Source: Chamaea fasciata (Eukaryota > Chordata > Aves > Passeriformes > Sylviidae). From it: a stretch of DNA of 64,000 nucleotides. Below, one piece after another: positions 22,421 to 34,097 of this stretch (position 1 is the stretch's first letter; each line of letters starts with the position of its first letter). The position numbers and the translations under genes were made by a program. Under the pieces are notes generated by a model. The model was not told where the DNA came from. It did not search any database and saw only the letters and a list, made by a program, of their open reading frames with translations. Location of the stretch: NCBI GenBank assembly GCA_029207755.1, contig JARCOQ010000003.1:2320759-2384758 (forward strand), written 5' to 3'.

Positions 22421-25400
22421 CATTTTCTGCCTGGATGTCTTGGCTTTGGTGCAAGCAGGAGCTGGCAGGCAAACACCTAATGCTGCCCCCAGAGCAGACA
22501 GCTTTTTGCAAATGAAGACCCCCTCAGCACTGGTAACTTGGGAAAAGCCAAACAAAGGGCCTGCCTACAGCCAGAGCTGCTCGTTCCACTCGAGCAGCGA
22601 GGCTCTCCTGGGTAAGGAGAAAGCACACTGCAAGCAAAGGCGCGATTAAACACTGCTCACACCTCGTGCCATCTCCGCTCAGGCTCAGCACTGACCTCCC
22701 AGAGTAGGGCCCTTCTCGTGTGAGGCTCAGCCACAAATAAAAACAAGTTCCTCAGTAAAGAACTGGGGCGCTGCATTACCGCAGCCCGCACCTGTACACG
22801 AGCAGGGAGGGAGCTCCACCTGAGAGCTGGGCTGCTTTCCTTGGGATTTCAATGGCTTTCTCTTCTATTTTTGCCTGGGTTTTGCTGCAACTCTTCCACT
22901 CTAACAAGGCTGTCCCATGTGTCCCAAGGCATAGGAGTCAGTAAAAACCAAAGGAAGGAATGCTCCACCCATTCTCACTCCAGTTTTAGCTCCTTTCCCC
23001 CCCTTCATTTTCTGCTTTAGTTCATATTTTTCTCCTTTTATGTTTTTGTGGCAGTAGAAGAAATACTGTTCCCTAGAATGCATAATATGCTTAATTATCA
23101 TTCTCAGTTAGTTCTCTAGGAAAAAAAAAAAAAAAAAACCTACAGGAGAAATCAGTTTAATTAATGAGTATGACCAAATGCAGCCTTAGTTGTAATGCAG
23201 TATCATATATTATATGTCCAGTTGGGCAGTTGATCTTCTTTGGGTAAAATGAACAGCAATGCAAAAAACGAGGGAGCTCATGAATCAATATTCTGAGTGC
23301 AACTAACCCCTTTTGTGTAGTTATTCTGAGCTTCCTACAGATTTTGATGACAAGGTCGGTTCCCAAATACTGCCTTTGGCTTTGGTAACGCAGGATCAGG
23401 CCTGTTCAGTCTAGTAATAGGAAGCTATTGCTTGGCACTACCAAGGGTTGTGCCACATGGTAAATTTGTTAAGTAATGAAGGAAAAAAAAAAAAAAAACA
23501 AAAAACCCCCCAACCCTTAAACTCCAGGATAGCTCTCAAATAGCCATTCCAAATTCCAGTGTGTGTGTGTGAACGACAGGGTTTCATCTAGATTGGTGAC
23601 TTAGATGCTTTTCAGAAGGGCTACTCTTCACATACCAAATTATTAAGGAAATATTATGGAACAGGATTATCAGGAAAGGAAAAAAAAAAAAAAAAGCAGT
23701 GTGCATTAGCTGGCTTAGTCAGAGGAGGTTTTGCTGCATTCCTCATGCACGGAGATGACTCCCTCCCTCTGTAATTCCCTGTGCACTCCCAGTCCTCTGG
23801 AGACTGTTGGTGTGCATCATCCTTTCTCCAGCTGAAAAACTGTCCTCTGACAGAGGTTTGAGCTGCTGTACATCTCCTCACATCTTTCGGCCTTTTGATA
23901 AAAATCTCTGTTCCTTCCCAAATCCCACTCGGGCTGCAACCCCTGCAAGATGTGCTTCATTCCTGGCCCAGGCCAGACTGTTCACACCGGCACTGCCTGT
24001 ACAGCACACGGGCTCCTAAAACAGCCTCCCCTTTCCAATCCTGCTTCTTGTGACACAGGGAATTGTACTCTGCACTGAGCTGAGTTTTAAACAATTTCAG
24101 GCTGCTTTTTTTTTTCCCCTTTCAAAGCTCACTCTTCAGCCTCTGTCAAAAGCACAAGTCATTCTTTTCTGGAATACTTGGTTACTTTTTTGAAGAGAGG
24201 CTACGCTGATGTCCTGATATTCCTCTCATACCAGGGCCAGTGGATCAAGAGGGGAAAAAAAAAATCTGCAGATAAAACCAAAGCCTCTGTTTTAGAGCTG
24301 AGGAGAGAATACTTCTAATCAAGAAAAAACCACAGAAACGGTGGGGGAAAACAGAGAGATGGCCATTCTTCAGGCCTAATTAACCACTGGTGTAAACAGA
24401 TGTCGCTGCAATCAAGCCAGAAGACTCCGGGCCACCCACCAGTCTTGAGCACAAACCCAACACGAGCCTGAAAATCTTTAACAACGTGGGGCTGTCAAAC
24501 ATGCAAAGCCACACACACTTCAGCACAAAGGTCACCACCATGTCCCCAGTGCTGAGGGACCACCTGCTCCTTGTCCACCAGGGGAGAACAGCTCTACTGC
24601 TCTGGCTGCACAGACTACAAAAAATCCTCTCCTGAAGCAAAGCTACTCCTACAAAGCTTCCGTGGAGCCGCGCATTTCTGGAGCACAGATGCCCCCCACA
24701 CTTTTCCTAAGCACTCTTGAACCCTGAAAGAGGCCTGGGTGCATAGGCAGGTTGGAATATGTTCAGCACTTCTCAACCCTGCTCAGATCTCAAAGACTTG
24801 ATAGACCAAATGGGGCCACCAGTGGGGTGACCAGAGGCTTCTAGAAGTGGATGTTCCTGCTGAGATTTCTTGCATTAAAGCATTGTACAACAGTTACCGC
24901 GAGTTTGAGGCTGGGAGAGCACAATCAAAATGGTGTTGTGGCTACGGTGCTGATGTAGGATGTCACACAGCATCTCAATATGTTATGCAGGACTTAAACC
25001 ATGTCACATGAGTTAAACGTGTTTGTGCTCAGATGCACTACCAGAAAAAAAAAAAATCAAAAACCAAAGCAACAACAAGCTATTTCAATCCTTATATATA
25101 TATGAAAACACCAGTTAATACATGGACATCTAAATGAATGCACTCACCTATAGCTGCTTTTCCTGGCTGGAATACAACCTGTAAATGCTCCTACACAGAT
25201 TTGGGGGCTTGGGCCTATTGTTTAAAACTAGTTTCTGCAGCTTCTTAGAGGCTCTAGATTCAAAGAATGCTTACCAAGATGGAGGCATTTTCAAAGTAAT
25301 TCAAATTTGCAATGATAAATCCTTTCTCTGACTGCCCCAGGTGCAAAATTCTTTACAGACTATGTTTATCTGTGCTCCTTTCAGACAAAGGTTTCTGAGG

Positions 25401-28400
25401 GTCTAATTTTAAGCAAACCCAACAAACCCCAATAAAACAGAAGTTGAATCTGTGGGACCAAATTCAGAAGAGGAAGGAAAAAAAAAAACCCAAAAAAGGA
25501 GCTGGCAGAAAACCTAGCGCAAGAACATCAAATGTAGCAGCATTAACTCCCACTGCCATTCTGTTCCTCTACAAATAATTGAAGATCATATAGAACTGAA
25601 CTCATTGAGTCAATGCAGTGAATGCACAAATCTTTGTTTTAACCCTTCACAAAACGTGTAACTCCTTAGATAATGTGCACAGAGGAGATTAAAAAAAAGA
25701 AAAAAAAGACTGAATGAGTACATCAGATGCTTTTAGTGACTATGCCTGTGGTAATGATTCATTTTGTCTTTCTACATTCCCCAGTGCTAGCACGGCTAAG
25801 AGTCAGCAGAAGCTCATACTGTAAATGCAGGTAAACAGACTGTGGGTGATGTCTGCCTTTCTTAACTCTACCTAAAACCACCCCGTAACCGTCAGAAATG
25901 CATTTCATCTTTCTGAAGAAAAAAAGGAACTGCACAAATTAATTTAGGTTCTCCTCTAACCCTTTTTTTTTTCTACGTTCTTCCATTTTAAAGGAAGCTG
26001 TTTATTTATAGTGACCATTAGCCAAAGGCTAAAAGAGGTTTACACCTAATTAGTATTCCCAAGCAAGGATGAAACACTAAATCACTGTAAACCCACCCAG
26101 CATTTAGGTCCTACCAACAGGACAATGGAAAAAGCTGAAAAATCCACCATTTATCATCAGATTCCTCTTCCTTTCACACCTCTTAATGGTCTCTTTTCTT
26201 CCTCCCACGGTGGCCCTGGGGTGCTAATGTCCTTGAAATGTGGCAAGGGTCTGGAAGAGGGGAGGAGCAGCTCTTCTGGCTGGTCACACCCATATGACAT
26301 AACACTTGTGGGCATTTGCAGGAGTGCAAAAGAAAAGAGTAGAAAAAAAAAGAAAAGAGAAAAAGAAAAAAGAGATATCCTGAGCAGGGATGGCATGGAG
26401 GTAGGGAAGAAGGTGCTGCATGTGGCACACGGCTCCCTAAAGCCTATGGTGCTTTGCTCTGACAGCCGTAAGCAGGTTGCTCAAACAGTAATAATTGTCC
26501 CCTTTTGTTTTTATTTTAGCCTCGCTGAGGGGGCTAAACAGGAGTACAGAGGAGAACGAGGCAAGGGAAAGGATCGGACCCAAGAAACAAGGAGGAAGAG
26601 CTGCATTCCCACTGATGGTGCTGCTATCAAGTTCAGGGTCTTCCCTTGTTTGACCACCGGACAACAGCAGAAGAAAATAACACGAGCTGTATCACTGAAG
26701 CTTTCCCTGCTTCTCCCAGCCAGAAACTTCCCCAGCACACGTGGGATGGGCAGAAGGCTCCCAAACCCTTCTCTCTTTCACAGAGATCCACTTTCCTGCA
26801 GAGGTTCAACTTCCCAGACCAGTTTCTATCGGATTCATTCGTAGAAGGGAAGGTGCCAAGGACTGAGCCGTGACTCTTGTCTGCAGAGTGAAGAACCTGC
26901 CCACCCAGAACAGCCAGCCCCAGGTACTGCAGAGAGGCACCAGCCTTTTAGCAAGAGCTGGGCAGAAAGAGGCACCCTCTGCCAGAGGCTGACAGCAAGG
27001 GGCCAGCCAAGCCAAGGAGGGATGATTGTCTGATTGATCTGCTGCCACTCACGCCCCAGTGCATTTTCTGTCATCCACACCCAGGGGACATTCCTAGTGT
27101 GTTTCCTGCTAAGCAAAAAAAGTAATAATAAACCCTAATTACTCTGCTTGCTTACCTACTACCTACAGTAGAGTTAACCTTCATGTTATATCTTTTTCTT
27201 TTTTCTTTATCCTGCTGAATCTGCTTTTCTGCTAACTTTACGATACTCTTGCTGGATGTTCAGCCCCTGCCACAAGAGCAAAAGAAGTTAGGCAGATGTC
27301 AACGTGCAGAGAATTTGACTCCACACACATGCCCAAATACTATTTCCAGGAAGGTCAGCATACAGAAACTTCTTTTAGCTGGCAGTGCTCTTCAAAGGAA
27401 ACTTTTCCTTCTCTGAGCAGCTGGGAAAGTGCAAGTGCCTGCTCCTTACTCGAGTTGTGGGGTTCATAGAAAGAGCTGCCCCCAAGAACATCAGCGCATA
27501 TCTCCTGCCAGCGAAAAGGGAGGCCCGGCATTTGATGGGTTTGCTCCTGTTTCATAACCAGAAAAACCTAAACCAAATCACCTCTGTTAGAGAAACATTG
27601 TCTTCCATGAGATGTTCAGGCGAAAGACCTCAGCCTCCCAAGATCTTTTTGCCAGCTGCCACAGCTGATGTGGGCACAATAATGAGAAAGGAACGCATTT
27701 GTCGTTTTGAACTTCATTTTCTTTCATTTAGCGAAGATTCCCCTTAAATAAATGGAAGTGGGGAGATCTTGGAATAAGCCTTAGCAAGTTTTAATCACAC
27801 TTTTTCTTCTTTGCAAGCGAGCCGTCATTCAGTAGCTAGGTGGTTCTAAATAAAGAACTCTAGTCAACAACAGGAAATAACTCCCACAGAAAAAAAAGGG
27901 CAGAATACAAACTCGCAGCAACTCTCGTACATAGCTCACAACGGCCTTTTGTTCCATGCACATTAAGTCCAAAATCTTTACTTTTCAGAACATGGTCTTG
28001 CTCTAAGTAATTAAAACTTATTTTTAATTTGCCACAAGTACGGATCCCTTCCTTGCCTTCCTCCCAAAAAAGTCACGTTAAGAGTCAGGAAATCACAAGC
28101 TATTTCCATTTTCCCTCTTTCATTTAGTACGTATGGACATTCTAGGAATGCCACATGATGACCAGGATTTTTAAAAGCTGCTGATGGTGGGGTTTTTATC
28201 TTCTTTCCCTCCTTTTTTTTTTTTTTTTTCTTGGCAGGGTGAGGTGCACTGTTGTGTTCTCAGCTGCAGTTTACATCCTTCACAACGTTCAAAAAACCAC
28301 TGCACTTTCAGAAAGTACAAAGCACCTGGTCTGTGGGAGGGGGATAGAGGAGAAATCACACATCTCTAGCCACTTATTGAAAACCCAGGCTAGTGTCTAG

Positions 28401-29919
28401 AATCTTCAGTTTTTAAACCACACAACACATCACACATAACAGGCCAGGGACTGAGCACAGGCATCGAGCACAACGTTCAAAAATGCACAACCAAAATCCC
28501 TTGAAGAATACACTGGTTGATTCCATCTGCCTTAGAAACAGTATGGTTTTAGTGTGCCAAGGGTGGGGGGGTGGGATTTTAAGACGGCTGCTGTGGATAG
28601 GTCTCTGCAGGAGGTGGGAGAGCTTCTTTAGGAACATTGCTATCACTTGTGGCAAGAATCTTCTGGAACACAAACACAGGTCCAGCAGATTTTAGTGGCC
28701 AGCTGATCCCAGCATCTCTCCATCAAGTCACCTGATGTGGCCCTGTCACACTGCAACTGAACTGCAAAACCAATTTCCATTCTAGAAATAGAATGTTTGA
28801 ATTATACAGCTGCAAGAAGCAGGGTTACAGTTCCAGGCTGGATTTTTGTCTCTGGAATACGTGAACTGGCTCAGTGTGCACGCGTGTGCACTGTGTGTTC
28901 ATGGGTACATGCAACCATCAAAAGTTTACACAAAGGGCAAATCACATTTGCTTCCTCATGCACAATGAACGCACAGGCTGAAGCAACTCCACATTCAAAT
29001 CCAGCCTCAAACGGGTGGTTGTATTTGGAAGTCCTCAACAGCGGGTTCAAACCTGAGCTTGCAATTAGAGCCTTTTCTTGTTTAGAAAATAGATGTCACT
29101 GCTGACAAATCCAGACTCCTTCTGAAGCTCCAGAAAGGAATAAAAATCGACAAGGTAAAGTATCCAAGAGCAGCTGTACCAGTGCTTTTACCCATGAGGT
29201 TACATACTACAGTGATTTCAGTGGGACCAGCACACTTTAAAAGATGTAGTCTCTCTGTCTTTTTCTCCCTCTCGCTGAATGATATTTCTGCCCACATGCA
29301 CTGACACATACCGTGTCTAACAAGGCTGTGATTCATTTTCAGTTCTAGTCATGCTCACAAGTGATGCAGTGCACTAGCTGTGCCTTCAGGATCTGCGTAA
29401 TTTAGCTTCATTTTCTCTGCCCCCACCCTGCATTAAGTGAAGTTCCAACAAAGCCAAGTCATCACCCACCAACTCCCCCTCCCACCTGCTTGGGGGATGT
29501 GTACAGCAGGAATCTGAATAATAATAATAATAAAATTAAATTCGTTTTTTTAGAAAGAGAGAGGAGGGGATGAGAGCTTGAGAAATATCATGAATTGTTA
29601 GAAAGCTTTCTAACAGTGAATAATGTGAGTGAATAATGATAATGGGATGTATACTACCAGATCACTGAAGCAGCTGTATCAGTCCTGAATCATCTCCCCA
29701 TACACGTTAAAAGCAGCGCAGTGGCTTGCATCGTGAACATCCTGCAAGTTCATGCTAAAAAGTGATTGACACTAAACCCGAATTCCTGATTCATAGAGGC
29801 TCCTCAGCCTCTCCCAGGGTAGCCTGGTGGTGACCGCTCACTGGTGTCCTGCCCCTTGCAGTCACTTTGACCAGGCACAAACGTCAGCAGGAGACATCAG
29901 CACGTCCCAACTGCAAACC

Positions 29920-30180
29920 TCCCGCGCTCAGTGGCCACCATCCATCGCGAATTACACACGGCGGTTTTGCGATACAAATTACAAGCTGCTTCTGAGCTAA
30001 ACTCCATGTATTTGAGGCATGAGGCCAAGCTTGAACAAAGTGAAAGACAGGCTTTTTATTTGATAAATCTCATTATCTCGCTGGCATTCAAAATTCATCT
30101 CAGACACAGAAATGCATCACAAAGTAGTTCTCTAGTTACTCGGAAGAGCCAAGATGCTTTAACATGTAAGTTAAAAGGTG
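29920..30180. promoter_or_regulatory. Candidate conserved noncoding element
   Basis: A repeat-free block with retained CpGs (CATCGCGAATTACACACGGC) and AT-rich factor-site-like text (TTTTTATTTGATAAATCTC, ATTATCTCGCTGG). It stands out from the flanks by eye only. Confidence 0.25.
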
Positions 30181-31140
30181 TTTACACACCCACCACACTA
30201 ACATTTCCAGCTCTCCTCCACCCTCAACCTGGAATTATGTTCTGATGGAACAGAAAACTTGATTTGTTCTAAAGAAAAACAAGTAAATCACATTTCTTCA
30301 GCAAAGATCCCTAGACAAAAGCAAGTCACTGAAGATTCCTTCAAGCAGATCTTAGTGATCCGCATGATTTCCTTAATCCCTAACCAAGGAATTAGTACCA
30401 GAAGCTAGAAGGCACTTCAGCATTACAGGTGTAATACTGAGAGGGTCTCACTGTCACCACAGAGTTACAGTGAACCAAATGAACACATATCACCTTTCTT
30501 CCTTAACATGAAAAATCTACGTGGTGGGAGCTTTGTGTAAGTCAGGCACAGCCTCCCAAGCTAAGGAGCCTCTCCGGTTGCTGACCCCCATTCATGACCA
30601 ACATGAACCTGCCAGAGCAGGGATTAAATTCCCAACTTGCTGCAGAGCTCCATCTCCTTCCCTTCCTCCTCGCTCCCCAAGTGCTGACTCAGTTTGACCA
30701 TGCACTTGCTGGCACGTCCCCACTTCAGGTCCTGTAAAGAAAGAGGACACCAGAATTCTGGGCTACCCAAGGCTTGTCCAAGCCTAATGGTTGTGGGGAG
30801 TGGAGTTTATCTCTCTGCCTTCCCATCAACATCCTCTTTTCTGTCAGGACGAGCCTGGGCTGATCAGGAGCTGAAGAAATACATTTCCTCATGGTCATTT
30901 GTCCCTATCTGTTCTCCTCCTCAGAAGCTCACAGCTATACCAAAGGAACGAAGGAGTGACCAGAGCCAGGGAAGGGCTGATGTACATTTCTGATGTGTAA
31001 CACAGGGGAGGGACCAGATCACCCCACGAGGCTGGGATCCTGAAGGGCTCTGGGAGCTCTGAAACATTTGGAGGAGGATAATTCCCAGGGCTGGATGCTC
31101 GTTGGGAATAACGGGTCAGGCAAGGAGAGCAGCGGGCTGT

Positions 31141-31365
31141 CATTTCAGCAGATGGACAAGTGCCTCATTTTGCAAATTGAAGAAATGAAGCACAGGGAAA
31201 CTACGGGCTGGCTTATTGTGGAAATGAAAGTCAAGGCCGTGTGTTTTGATTTCCTGAGCTCTCCACACAAGTCCAGCCTTCCTCATCCACGACGTCGTGC
31301 TGTAAACATCCTCAGGGCAGGGCCTACACCTCTCATTTGCTTTATGTCTGTGGCTTCCAATCTTC
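31141..31365 (+). mobile_element. Ancient MIR/CORE-SINE-like remnant with L2-type tail
   Basis: The text CTCATTTTGCAAATTGAAGA followed by AATGAAGCACAGGG resembles the MIR core 'cattttacagatgaggaaactgaggcacag'. About 120 bases on, TGTAAACATCCTCAGGGCAG and GGCCTACACCTCTC resemble the L2/MIR-type tail 'tgtaaactctttggggcagggaccgtctct'. Both signals are in the same orientation and the expected order. The copy is strongly diverged; identified from memory of consensus text. Confidence 0.42.
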
Positions 31366-33639
31366 CACAGATTGCAGATCCCTTCACACTTCCCAATAGG
31401 GCTGTGCATTTAAACCTGCTGACAACAGGCTTGCTTTCCCTGGCTTTCCTGCACATCTTGCACGTAGCCCGTGGATCCTGGTGAGTCTGTTCTCTGTGGC
31501 CCTCTGCAGAACCTTGTGTGCCCCTCTCTTCCTCCCAATCCCTGCACACCACAAGAGCCAGCAGCAGGCATTTTCAAAGTGGTCCTAACTCCATCTAGCT
31601 GCCCTAATTCGAGACAAAAGCACAGAGCTTCCCTGTCATTTCAGCATTTCCCATCTCAAGGTATGGGAGCTGTTGATCTCCCACATGAAAATGCATTATG
31701 CTGTCAGCCCAGCCTAAGGGCTGTTATTTAATTTACTTGAGGAGGTAAGTGAAAGCCCCTTCATGCAAATGCTTACAATGTGATCTGGAAAACAGCAGGC
31801 GTAATTAGATAAAATGGCAGCAAAGCCCACCAGGGAAATAATGTTAATTCATGAGGATTTTCCTCTCCACCTCCCTCTCAGCAAGGTTTGAAGCCAAGGA
31901 GGGGAGGAAAAAAAAAAATAAAAGAAAAAAACAGAATGCACCTCAATGATCTATCAAGTAGAAAAACAGGACAGCAACCAGTGGGGTCATCTAGAAGATG
32001 CCTCTGCACGACACCCCTAGCAGGACTGGCAGTGATGCAGCACTGAAAGCAAAAATTGCTCTGTCACTGTCATAAGTTAATCTGAGTAGAGACATAATGA
32101 GCCATCACCCCTAAACTTCACATCATCTCCTGACCAAGGCCTAGCCAGGCCATGGAGATTTGTCACATGGGAACATCACCGCAGCCCCCTGCCTCACTAA
32201 CAATAACAACACTAGAACTCTTCTGCAAGTCTTGAAAGAAGATCTGTCATTTCCAACCCACTCGTGAATTCTTTCCCTCAAAAATATCCAGGAAAAGGTT
32301 CTGACCAAACTGTCACAGCACTGGTGGTAAAGGGGATCACGAGGACGCCCCGATGCCAGCAAATGTGACACTGATCCAGCGGAGAGAAGCTCTCCCAGTG
32401 ACCACAGGAAACCACAGCTCTGTGTTTCTGCTGCTGCTGCCTTCTCCCTCCCACCTAGAAGCCAGCCAGGAAAGCCACCTCCTGATCACTGACCTGCCAC
32501 TACCAAAATGGATTCCAATTAGCCAACTCACTCACGGCTATTAGGAAAGAGAGACATTTTTTGTTGTTGAGTAATTACTCCTCATGAAATGGCTTACATC
32601 CCTAGTTGATTAGGTCACAACACACTGTGAACAAATTGATGTAACAGAGATATCTTTAACCTGATAAATTAAGGCATACTTTCTCAATATAGAAAGCTTA
32701 ATTGAAGCCATGCATGGGGTATTTACCAAAGGCATCTAGAAACAGAACTGTAACTTGCACAAACAACGCTTGAGATCCAGAGACAGCAGCTCATACGCAT
32801 CCAACTCACCTCTTTATTGGAGGGGGGAAAAAAAGGCTAGTTTGTCTGCTTACTGTGAGGATAGTAAATGACCCAAAGCGAACAGAGTAGTTTGACATCA
32901 GCAGTTAAATATGTAAAGGCAAAATTCAGGTGGCACGTGTGAAAGAAAAGAGATTTTGTTTGTTTGCTTCCCTACATACTTTCCCCTATCTATCAGAGGA
33001 GAAAACCTTTTTTTTTTTCTTTTTTCTTTTTTCTAGTCAGGGATTTACTTGCTGAAGCAATTAGAGATACACAGAGTATATAGAAAGCCTGAAAAACCAT
33101 CCAGCGAGGGTTCCCAAAATACAGCCCATGAAGTCCCTCTAGAAGAATCTTGAAGTCAGCCTGGGTTGTACTGCAAATAATTTTGAATATTCTACATTTT
33201 CTCTCCCTTCACCAAGTCATAATCTTTAGTGCTCCTCCACAAATAAAACTTCATCTGCCTGGAGAACAGCAGCTCCTCCAGCGTTTCTATCAAGTCATCC
33301 ATTGTAGCACACTGGTTTATTTAAAACCAAACCAAATTGCCCAAGCCCATAAATGCCAACTGCTTCCTGATTTTGGGACTTGCCCATCTATTAAAAAGGA
33401 AGCCGTTCACTTTACAGACCCTAATCTTTCAAACAGTTTCGCCCGTGCTTAGCAGGAGCACGCGAGCACTTTGGTCCAATGTAAGCATTTGCTGAAGTGA
33501 GGCCAATGTTTCCTGTTGTAGTTAAAAGCACGTTATACAGCGAGAGGATGGAAAAATATGTCTGCGACACAAAATCAACCCTTCTCTTCCCATTTCAGGA
33601 TGGAGGGGCTCGGGAAAGCACTCTCGGTATAAACGTATG

Positions 33640-34075
33640 TGACAAGGGTAGAGAGTGAGCGCCACGAACAGCTTTATACCATGTTGGCTTTCTAAGTCGG
33701 GAAGCCAACTGGGTGTCATTTAATCTCCCAGATTAAAATCACTTAGCGAATATTGTATTGTTGGAGCGCTCTGGCTGTCGGCGCAGCGCTGGGGGCCTCG
33801 CCGCTCGCTAACTCACCGCTAATGAAACCTCGGCGCAGGAGCAGCTGCCGGAATCTGTGTCAAACTGCATCTGGCACCCATCTATCTTCCAGCCATCTAA
33901 ATTCACCTCTGAAATCATACAAAAGCAGCCGCAGAGCTCCCTGCAGCCACTCCGACACACCAGGCTTTGTCTCATCAAGCCTGTTAAGCAATTTAGGGCA
34001 ATTTATTTTTTTTAATTCGCCTTGTGTTTTACGGCGGCAGCTTTCACAAAAGCGGCGAAGAAGTTAAGAAAAAAA
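33640..34075. promoter_or_regulatory. Candidate conserved enhancer with paired inverted repeats
   Basis: Unique, CpG-retaining sequence about 14 kb upstream of the SERTAD2 CpG island. Two perfect inverted repeats lie back to back: GTTGGCTT/AAGCCAAC (33683-33690 and 33702-33709) and TTTAATCT/AGATTAAA (33719-33726 and 33730-33737, 3-base spacer). The latter presents two head-to-head TAATCT sites of the OTX/PITX homeodomain type. TAAT-type sites and a GCAATTTAGGGCAATTTA repeat follow. Function inferred. Confidence 0.35.
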
Positions 34076-34078
34076 AAT

Positions 34079-34097
34079 GGGGGGGGGGGGGGGAGGG
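34079..34097. repeat. G15 homopolymer plus GGG
   Basis: Fifteen consecutive G, then A and GGG, between A- and T-rich runs. It could form a G-quadruplex on the plus strand; it is also a frequent assembly error site. Confidence 0.9.

Larger units (their letters stand above)
21311..31140. other. Intergenic stretch upstream of SERTAD2, no supported gene
   Basis: No convincing coding sequence. It holds a conserved-looking block at 22160-22420, another at 29920-30180, poly(A) tracts (23120-23138, 23483-23497, 23678-23695), and a T-rich tract at 28210-28229. An (AAT)n run lies at about 29517-29533. The longest non-SERTAD2 open frame of the window is at 26125-26844 (239 codons); it has no recognisable domain and a lysine-rich run encoded by A/G-rich low complexity. 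Confidence 0.6.

Noticed and set aside
24815..24850. CTCF-like text CCACCAGTGGGGTGACC
   Set aside because: Only a partial match to the CTCF core; not strong enough to call by eye.
28865..29055. Box A-like TGGCTCAGTGTG and box B-like GGGTTCAAACC, suggesting a tRNA or tRNA-SINE
   Set aside because: The spacing of about 175 bases is too long and no cloverleaf can be drawn.
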